Shown here piece after piece: positions 57,045 through 64,000 of a DNA stretch of 64,000 nucleotides; position 1 is the first letter of the stretch; each line of letters begins with the position of its first letter. The DNA is from Neoarius graeffei (taxonomy: Eukaryota; Chordata; Actinopteri; Siluriformes; Ariidae): assembly GCF_027579695.1 (NCBI RefSeq), contig NC_083578.1, forward strand, positions 5,870,460-5,934,459, read 5' to 3'. The notes beneath the pieces are model-generated. The model saw nothing but the letters and a program-made list of their open reading frames with translations, made no database searches and was not told the DNA's origin. Position numbers and translations under genes: made by a program.

Positions 57045-58569
57045 TATGTATGTTGTGTAGGAGGGTGAGTGTGGCGTCCTCCACCCCTCTGTTGGTAAGA
57101 TAGGCAAATTGCATGGGGCCAGTGATCCTGCTACCTGGCGGGTCAGATCATTGCGAATTAGACGCTCAATGCAGATGGGTGTGAGAGCAATGGGTCTGAA
57201 GTCGTTATTTGTTTTGGCATGGGGAGTTTTAAGTACAGGGATGATAGTCGCTGTCTTCCAAGCTTGAGGATAAAAGTTGCAGTCCAGGAACAGCTGGAAT
57301 ACTTTGATGATAGTTGGACCTAGTTGGGTCACACATTCCTTTAACACCCTCCCCTTGAGTCCATCTGGGCCTGGGGCTTTGTGAGGATTAAGCCTCTGGA
57401 GTATGGAAATTACTGTGTGTTCCTGAATAATCATTGGGTCAGAGGTCAGACCAGTGCAGACAGCGTCACACTCTTTTTGAAAATCATGTATATCGAATCT
57501 AGAGTAGAATCTGTTTAGATTGTTTGCTAGCTGGACAAGGTCCTCGTCACACTGGCAGGTGTGTTTTTTCTCCCTACCCATCATTTTGTTCAACCCTCTC
57601 CATGCATCTCTAGCATTACCAGTCCTCAGTTTTCCTTCAACCTTATCCTTGTAATCCAATTGGGCCTTTTTTATTAGCCGTCTGACTTCCTTGGTCAGTT
57701 CTTTTGTTTTTTCTAGGTTACCCTCCATAAAGGCTATTTTCTTCATATTTAAATGTTGTTTCAGTTCTTTACTGACCCATGGTTTATTATTGGAATTGAT
57801 TTTGATTTCTTTTGTTCCAACTACTGAGTCCACACAAAAATTAATATACTGTAGCTGGTTATAGTGTCAATTAAAAGTTCATTATTGTTCTCACAGTCAT
57901 TAAAGAACAGTTCCCATTCTGTTGCCTCAAAACAACCCCTCAGTGTGTCTACTGTGCTCTCTGTCCAGGCCTGACAATGAATTACAATGGGTTTAATCCT
58001 CTTTAGTGACTGACGGTACTTTGGAAGAAGGTGAATGACGTTGTGATCTGACAGCCCCAGAGGGGGGCGGGACCGAGAAGCGTAGGCACCTTCCACATTC
58101 CCATAACATTTATCGAGTGTTTTGTTCAGTCTTGTCGTACATGTGACATATTGTTCCAAATTAGGCAAGTGTGGGGAGACATCACATTTATTAAAGTCCC
58201 CTAAGAGGAAAACAGGGTCATCACCTGAGTGGTGCAGCCAGGGCCGTTGACAGGGGGGGACAACCGGGTATTTTGTCCCGGGCCCAGGCATGGGGGGGGC
58301 CCAGAACTGGTCCCTCATGAAGATGCCATTAATCATTCTGTTTCATTTCAAAATGTGTTGATTTGGGGGAGAAAAATGTGCTGTATTTGCATTCAATGAA
58401 TGATTTCTGGTTCTTTTGCCTTTATTGTCTTCGAAAATAGATTCAAGAACCCACCTACCACCCCTAATGCAGAAATGGTTTGGTCTTTGATTAAGGCGCC
58501 AAATAACACGGCACTATTCCATCATAACGCTTCGACAATAAGCGTGCGAGCCCGTTTGCCAACATGCAC

Positions 58570-58706
58570 AAGTCAGGAGCAAAGAAAAGAAAAGAGAAAA
58601 AGAGATGAAGAAGCCAAGAGCCTCAGGGGCTCACTGCATAGATATTTTAGAAAAGATTCAGATGATGCAGCAGGTGGTGAAGGCAGTGGGGCAGCTGAGC
58701 CAGGTA
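58570..58706 (+). pseudogene. hAT-4 transposase N-terminal fragment
   Basis: A basic start (KRKRDEEAKSLRGSLHRYF) and an acidic Gly-rich stretch (DDAAGGEGSGAAEPG) up to a gtaaga-type donor, as in first exons of ZMYM1-like hAT genes. The upstream ATG at 58565 is out of frame. Confidence 0.65.
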
Positions 58707-59599
58707 AGACACAGATAACTTTTTTCCAGCCCCGTAATGTAACCCCAGCACGCGCGATGCGCCATTCATAATTATAAAGTAGGGGATAGCAGGGTACACT
58801 GAGTGAACACTGAAATGCACAGGGCATTGAATTATTTCATAAACATATCGGTTTAATAACACTGTGTTGCATATATCTCAATGAAGCAAAGAATAGCACA
58901 TTGGACCGCAATCATATCCAAATGTTTTAGGCATGCTTGCTGAGCTGCGCTGAGCTGGACTCCGGTTAGCTGAAAGCCCGTGGAACACTGCCTCTTGTTA
59001 ATTAAACCTTATTTTGTTGGAAATCATCCCGTGTAGATACGACGGCATGTGAAATTGCCAGCTAGATAGAGTTTAATGTAACAAATGGGCTATAAATGGG
59101 GTGTTTTGAGGTTAGTCTGTTGCAAAACATTAAACTTTCGCTTAGACTGGATACTCTTCAAACAATTCCCTTGCTCAAGTGAAAAATGATAGGCCTGTAT
59201 GAAAAGCGCAATTAATGAAAGTAGCCTAATAAGCCCTAAATGAATAAAACAACCTCTGTTTTATTGTTGTTGCTTATACGTTAAGATTTTGAAATCTTCT
59301 CGGTCCAGTTCTATATCCAGGGAACGTTGTAATCCTTTTGGTTTATCCGTAATAAACGTGTCAGCCCCCAGGTCAGATAGGCTAATGTTACGTGGTTGGG
59401 AGGGTGTCAATTTTTTTTGTAACATTCTAAATCGAGTACGGTAAGGACGTTTATGAAAAACAAGACACAAAAAAATACACTGAAAAACTCACTGTACACA
59501 TCACTAGTGGTGATGCTTCTATGTTCAGATTTTGGGAAAGCCATAACTCTGTTCTCATTGAGGCCCAGTTCCATCCCATAAACAATCATTTTGGTTTAT

Positions 59600-59750
59600 C
59601 AACTACCTGCGCTCAAACATGTCACAGGAGAGGCTCAATGGGCTGGCTATGCTCTCTATAGAGCGCAAACTTGCAAAGAAGCTGGACTTCAATGACCTTA
59701 TTGACGACTTTGCCACAGCAAAAGTCCGGCGCATTGCATTTCGCACCTGA
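59600..59750 (+). pseudogene. hAT-4 transposase C-terminal fragment
   Basis: It reads MSQERLNGLAMLSIERKLAK then FNDLIDDFATAKVRRI to a TGA at 59748-59750. This is the end of the hAT dimerisation region. The central part of the gene is deleted. Confidence 0.8.
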
Positions 59751-60857
59751 ATAGTTGCAGACTAAGGAAATGTTCAAACTGTAAATATGTTGAAATGTTG
59801 AAATAAAATGGTTGACTGTTATAATGGGCTTGGAATACCTGTTATTTAAGGGTTGGAGTGAATGGAGACTGTGAAAAGGGGGGTTGGGTGTGGGTGGTTG
59901 CTGTGTGGCGATGTGCGTGCGCGCGTATGTGTGTGTGTGTGTGGGGGGGGGCACTCAGATTATTTGGGGGGGGGCACTCAGATTATTTTGTCCCGGGCCC
60001 AGCCAAAGCGGTCAACGGCCCTGGGTGCAGCGCTTTGTTATAACTGGCGGCTATGCTGTCTGCCGCAAGATTGAAATCTGGACCAGGCACATACACCAAG
60101 ATGACTGTTATCTGGCCAAATTCTCGGGGCAGATAATGCGGTCTAAATGAAACAGTCATTAGTTCATAATGGGCAGTACATTTAGTGTCACGTACCATGA
60201 TGTTTGTTGCCCAGCTGGAGTTTATGAACATACACAATCCGCCTCCGATGCGCTTTGCTGTCTGTGTTGTGTCCCGATCATAGCGAATTAGAGAATATCC
60301 ATCCAAACTTATGTTGTTAATATCGTCGTTCAGCCATGTCTCAGTTAGACATATCAGGTTGGCTTGTCTAAAATCCCTGTCAAACTTTATGAGCGCAGCA
60401 AGTTCATGCATTTTATTCTGAAGTGAGCGCACATTGGAAAGAGTCACTGTCAGGAGAGGGAAGCCACTTCCCCTCCGTTTGATCCTGTTCCGAATCTCGC
60501 CTCTTGATCCTCTTTTCTTTCTCTTCTTTTTGCTCCATCCATTGTAAATTATCCCAGGAGGGCTGAAGAGGAGTTTTGGTGGTTCATTGAAGGAATATCG
60601 GAGATTCAGTAGATCCTCCCGGGTGTAACGAAAGTTGGGCACCTGACAGTGCACTAAAGTTTCTCTTCCGTATGCGTGTACAGTGTCCCAGATTATTATT
60701 AGTATCCAAGTCAGTGTTGCGATCTTAATCAGCATACTGTCCGGCATGATTCCTACGTATTATCACCTGGCTTCATTTTACAAACTTACTACAGAAAATA
60801 AACAGACAAAGACAAACTCGCCACATGCTACTACCGAGGGTCAGCACATACGCATGC

Positions 60858-61036
60858 GCATGGACAGCTCTTCTCCTCGCAATTCCTGGCTCATGGGAAA
60901 AGTAGTCAAAACATTACCGGATTCCAGCAGAATGGTGCGAAGAGTGAAGATAAAAACCAAGACCAACATCTTGGAAAGACCTGTCAACAAACTGTGCTTG
61001 TTGGAAGAAGCAGCATCAGGAGAGATGACTGAGTGA
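60858..61036 (+). pseudogene. BEL/Pao integrase C-terminal end, after the LINE
   Basis: The reading picks up with DSSSPRNSWLMGKV, then VRRVKIKTKTNILERPVNKLCLLEEA, to a TGA at 61034-61036. This is the standard BEL/Pao polyprotein end and continues directly from the GDVVLLV at 53485. It proves that the LINE lies inside one element. Confidence 0.9.
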
Positions 61037-61344
61037 GAAGATGTGGAAAAAAAAAAGGAAAAATCATAAGAAGCCAGTTTAAGTTGGACTGTTCAGAGAT
61101 TTTGAAAGTAATTTGAATGTTTAAGTTTGTAATTGCTTAGTCTTCCTGCCTAACCAATTAGGGGCCGGGTAATGTAAGGGCCAGTTAAGCAATAATAATT
61201 TAAGTTAAAAACAGTTAAAAATGAATGATGATAATTTCATCATAATACATAATTAGTAACAAAAAAAGGAACGTAGAAAAGAGTTTTAGAACATAGAAAA
61301 GTGTTCCATGTTCTAAATCTTATAATGTGATGTCATTATAGTGG

Positions 61345-61573
61345 TAACTGACTGTGTATACCTTAAGTTTCGAGTCAGAACATGGTGGAAGCAACACAGT
61401 CTTTTGACCGTGTGCCAGACCTTGTGATTTACCTTGTTGCTTTTAAGTAAACATTTAAGAAAGACAAGGGAAGTTGTCATGTCTCGTTGTTCGCGTGGAA
61501 AAAGATTGTTTTTTTTTGACTGACTCCAGAAGTGGTACAGTAAACAAGGAAGAGCTAACGGAGTGTCATTACA
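61345..61573 (+). repeat. 3' LTR of BEL/Pao (shared part)
   Basis: 229 bp matching 45266-45494 with few differences, ending ...cattaca. The true start may be near 61173 (tgtaaggg after a gggccggg-rich stretch). Confidence 0.85.
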
Positions 61574-61723
61574 ACATTCGTATACCTCACAATGCCAAAT
61601 CATTAGCAAAGCAGTATAACTCGATCAGATCTGCAGGACTGTAAACTTAAATAATAATCAAAACATTACACAAAAGCATCATTCATGTGCTCATTAACCA
61701 AAAGCTTTTTTTTTTTTATATCA

Positions 61724-62718
61724 TCACAGATTCAGTCTATCAGGCTTTTTAATTGCTCTTGCAGATCTTCTCATGACCATTTCATTTGGAGTATGCACAT
61801 CTGTGTCACAATTTTTCGACAGTGAAGAGATGGATTCCAACTCAGTCTGCACATTACTGAGCTCTTGGGCTGTAACAGTCTCTGGTGTTTTTAGAAGACT
61901 GCGCCGATTCCGTCTGATAAACTGTCCTTCTTTGGTTCTCACTGTGTAGGATTGTGGAGCAACTTCTTAAAGAACAGTGGCTTTGGTCATCCATCCTTCA
62001 GGACTTTCAATCCGGACTGGGTTGTCCCTTGACAGTGGTGGAAGCTGCTTAGCCGTTCTGTCATAGAAAGTCTTTTGTTTAATCTTTTGTTGTTTTAGCT
62101 TTTGTTCCAGCTTAGTATGTTTCGTTAGCTTTGAGCAGCTTGGTAGTGTTGTCCTGAGCTTCCTTTTCATGAGTAGCTCAGCAGGAGATAACCCACACTC
62201 CAAAGGTGATGCGCTGTAGCTGAGTAAAGCAAGGTAAGGATCTGAGTTGCTGTCAGATGCCTTTTTAGGAGTTGCTTGAGAATGTGAAGTCCTTTCTCAG
62301 CTTTTCCATTGGACTGTGCATACAGAGGGCTGGACATTATGTGGTTGAAATCATAAGCTTTTGCAAAGTCTTGCCACTCTTTGCTGTTGAAGCATGGTCC
62401 ACTGTCACGCATTACTGTATGCGGAATGCCATGTCTGGCGAAGATTGATTTTGCATGTGTTATGGCACAGCTAGAAGAAGTGCTTGACAGTAATGCCATT
62501 TCAGGATAATCTGAGTAATAGTCAATGACTACTAAATAGTCCTTTCCTTTAAGATGAAACAAGTCCATTCCTTCTTTGTACCATGGTGCTGTTGGCGCAT
62601 CTGTTACAGTCATGGGCTCTTTAGTTTGCTTGTTCCTGTATTTCTGGCATGTTTCACATCTGCTAATCATTTTGTCAATGTCTTTGTTTATTCCTGGCCA
62701 GAACACTGCCTCTCTCAC
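61724..62718 (-). pseudogene. Gypsy integrase and C-terminal region
   Basis: 62718-62167: the zinc domain end CETCQKY, then Asp in LVVIDYYSDYPEM, Asp in VMRDSGPCFNS and Glu in NGKAEKGLHILKQ. A frame change near 62240 leads to 62203-61967 (LSPAELLMKRKLRT, a Lys/Gln-rich tail, DNPVRI) and then 61942-61724 (RRSARAIKKPDRLNL end). At least two frame changes and a stop disable it. Confidence 0.85.
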
Positions 62719-63105
62719 CCTTCTTTTACATTTTTCAATACCAAGGTGCCCTTCATGAATCCTCTGCAGTATGTCCTGTCTTAACTCTAGTGGGATAACA
62801 ATCCTATTTTGTTTTACAGTCCATTCACCACACTCAGGTCACCTCTTATGTGGTAGAACTGCAGACAGGATCCTGTAGCCCATCCATTCCGCATGTTTTC
62901 AATGACACATTGCAGTTCTGTGTCTCTCGCTGTTGCTTCAGCAATCTGTCTGGTTTTTGTGTCTGACACAGGGAGTGTAACAGATATCATGTTGACATGT
63001 GCTTGAACATCATCCTCAGTTGTGCTCACACTGTCCTTTGTGGGTGCTCTTGACAGTGCATCTGCGAGGATCAGGTGTTTTCCAGGTGTGTAGACAAGTT
63101 CAAAG

Positions 63106-63957
63106 TCATATCTGCATTTTCATCATCATTCGCTGTATTCTAGGTGACATCTCATTGAGATTCTTTTTAATGATGGCAACTAGTGGGCGATGGTCAGTCT
63201 CTACAGTGAAGGTGGGAAGGCCATATATGTAACTGTGAAACTTTTCTAGGCCAAAGACCAATCCTAGGCATTCTTTTTCTATTTGGGCATATCTACACTC
63301 AGTCTCTGTCATGGATCTGGATGCATATGCTACTGGTTTCCAATGCTCACCTTCAGCCTGCAGAAGCACTCCACCGATTCCATTCTTTGATGCATCTGTA
63401 GACACTTTAACCCTCTTTGTTGGATCAAAGAATGTCAGTACAGGTGCAGTGGTCAGTGTGTTTCTGAGTTTTTGCCACTCACTTTCATGGTTTGATGTTC
63501 ACTTGAAGTCATTGTCCTTGTGCAGGAGTTCACGGATGCATGATGTCTTTGCTGACAGATTGGGAATGAATTTTCCTATGAAGTTTACCATTCCCATTAT
63601 GCGTAGCACGCCTGCCTTGTCTGTTGGTTGAGGCATGTTGAGTATTGCATTGATCTTCTCTTGATCAGGTTGTATTCCTTGTGCTGAGAGCTTGTCACCA
63701 AGGAAAACAATTTCCTGTGCAGCAAACTGGCATTTGCTCTTATTGAGCTTAAGTCCATTCTTTTGTATTCGCTCCAGCACTCTATCAAGTCTCTGATTAT
63801 GCTGCTGAAGTGTGGATCCCCATACAATAATGTCATCCACATAGGCTCTCACTCCATCCAGGCCTTCAATGATGTGCTCCATTGCTCTGTGAAATATTTC
63901 TGAGGCGGATATAATTCCAAAAGGTAACCTCTGGAAACAATATCTACCAAAGGGCAT
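63106..63957 (-). pseudogene. Gypsy reverse transcriptase and RNase H
   Basis: 63957-63499 has MPFGRYCFQRLPFGIISAS and the catalytic AYVDDIIVWGST. A TGA at 63499-63501 replaces a likely Trp, after which the same frame continues at 63405-63106 with STDASKNGIGGVLLQ and ETDHRPLVAI of RNase H. A frameshift near 63106 leads to the tether region (63029-62814). The upstream RT and protease are outside the window. Confidence 0.87.
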
Positions 63958-64000
63958 GTTGAAAGTGCAGTATTTGGTGCTACCTTCATCCAGCTTAAGT

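Larger units (their letters stand above)
53742..57833 (-). pseudogene. LINE reverse transcriptase (interrupted)
   Basis: Pieces on the minus strand: 57833-57047 (linker, then LNPHKAPGPDGLKGRVLKEC and NDFRPIALTPI), 55433-54805 (FMDFSSAFNTVQP, GVPQGCVLSPLLFSIYTNE, IKYADDMALIA with the catalytic ADD), then frame changes near 54880 and 54740 (LLRKLRNLN, NIVSWYGHLSVKQ, the HCAFQMLPSGRR end). The last codons lie after the MITE (about 53833-53742, with FIPSAV). A Tc1 and a MITE separate the parts. The RT copies the LINE RNA at the nicked target. Confidence 0.87.
58239..60023 (+). mobile_element. hAT transposon 4, internally deleted, in the LINE
   Basis: 1785 bp with perfect 11-bp termini cagggccgttg / caacggccctg and a perfect 8-bp target duplication ggtgcagc (58231-58238 and 60024-60031). 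The subterminal parts have g-runs and tcccgggcccag repeats at both ends. Only the first and last coding pieces of the transposase remain. Confidence 0.95.
57837..60747 (-). pseudogene. LINE APE-type endonuclease (interrupted by hAT)
   Basis: ATG at 60747. A hydrophobic start and a basic stretch (KKKRKKRGSRG) precede the endonuclease, which runs LTVTLSNVRSLQNKMHEL, LICLTETWL and GGGLCMFINSSW to the hAT at 60023. It resumes at 58230 with FLLGDFN and LSDHNVIHL. The conserved Asp-Asn and Ser-Asp-His sites are present. A frame change near 57837 separates it from the RT. The enzyme nicks target DNA for target-primed reverse transcription. Confidence 0.85.
53486..60857 (-). mobile_element. CR1/Rex1-type LINE with three nested transposons
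   Basis: Minus-strand non-LTR element inserted in the BEL/Pao integrase C-terminus. It has an APE-type endonuclease followed by RT and a 3' end with repeated ctaagt units after an aataaag stretch. It contains a MITE (53834-54526), Tc1 (55436-57044) and hAT (58239-60023). Without them it is about 3.3 kb, the usual size for a one-ORF Rex1/CR1 element. The 5' border (near 60857) is inferred from where BEL/Pao coding resumes. Confidence 0.88.
45266..61573 (+). mobile_element. BEL/Pao retrotransposon with nested Tc1 and LINE
   Basis: Two matching LTR segments bracket a gag-like region, a zinc knuckle with protease, RT, RNase H and integrase in BEL/Pao order. The polyprotein is cut by Tc1 at 48301-49909 and by a LINE at about 53486-60857, and resumes after each. 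Frameshifts (near 47290, 47700 and 52970) and stops (about 50284 and 50863) show it is dead. Removing the inserts leaves about 7.3 kb, normal for the class. Confidence 0.9.
61724..64000 (-). mobile_element. Ty3/gypsy retrotransposon, decayed, partial
   Basis: Minus-strand pol: RT, RNase H and integrase in gypsy order, running off the window at 64000. It differs from the chromovirus at 35.4-41.2 kb (no chromodomain, different motifs). No LTR was recognised between its stop (61724) and the BEL/Pao LTR (61573), so BEL/Pao may have inserted into its 3' region. Confidence 0.88.

Noticed and set aside
59858-60150. Gly/Val/Cys-rich frames near 59.9-60.1 kb
   Set aside because: Readings through g-runs and a gt repeat at the hAT 4 terminus.

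Overview
The window is a repeat-dense stretch of a vertebrate genome, almost certainly a teleost fish. The evidence is a split MHC class II alpha gene with the usual exon layout, many copies of a tRNA-headed SINE resembling the zebrafish DANA/HE1 type, Tc1, hAT, Kolobok-like, BEL/Pao, chromovirus and CR1/Rex1-type elements, and a class I (gamma/epsilon-like) endogenous retrovirus. An otophysan fish, perhaps a catfish, fits the SINE style, but that is a guess. Apart from the MHC gene, almost everything recognisable is mobile DNA or multi-copy sequence, and many insertions are nested with readable target-site duplications (TSDs).

Layout. 1-323: 3' end of a Tc1 element. 324-6122: an internally deleted endogenous retrovirus ending in a 509-bp LTR. 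6123-7888: 3' half of a hAT transposon. 7889-25166: two tandem, plus-strand copies of the same two-part coding module. Each has an ORF1 C-terminal segment followed about 0.5-0.65 kb later by a spliced ORF2 with a PB1-like start and similarity (from memory) to fish proteins labelled SAMD3-like. Both copies are decayed. Copy 2 ORF1 is split at a TTAA by a Kolobok-like THAP element (13374-20458), which itself contains a hAT (14296-19064), which contains another hAT (15384-17778), plus SINEs. A second, oppositely oriented Kolobok-like THAP element lies just beyond copy 2 (25371-26871).

26876-32316 is mainly non-coding, with a tandem-repeat element (about 27140-27702), an old SINE and simple repeats. 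32317-34331 holds an MHC class II alpha gene whose alpha-1 exon carries two frameshifts while the signal, alpha-2 and transmembrane exons look intact. 34863-43053 is one palindromic TA-flanked MITE. A nearly intact Ty3/gypsy chromovirus (35400-41226, TSD ctgag) sits in its centre, a THAP-exon-bearing TIR element in its right arm and a SINE in its right tip.

43758-45015 is a Harbinger-like MITE carrying scrambled hAT pieces. 45266-61573 is a BEL/Pao retrotransposon. A Tc1 (48301-49909) splits its polyprotein and a CR1/Rex1-type LINE (about 53486-60857) splits its integrase C-terminus. That LINE contains a second Harbinger-like MITE (53834-54526), a Tc1 (55436-57044) and a hAT derivative (58239-60023). 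61574-64000 is the 3' part of a decayed minus-strand Ty3/gypsy element that runs off the window.

The elements do not form a pathway; they record layered transposition. The most intriguing items are the duplicated two-ORF module, the tRNA-like pol III box pair inside the chromovirus LTR, and the multi-level nests that fix the relative ages of the families.
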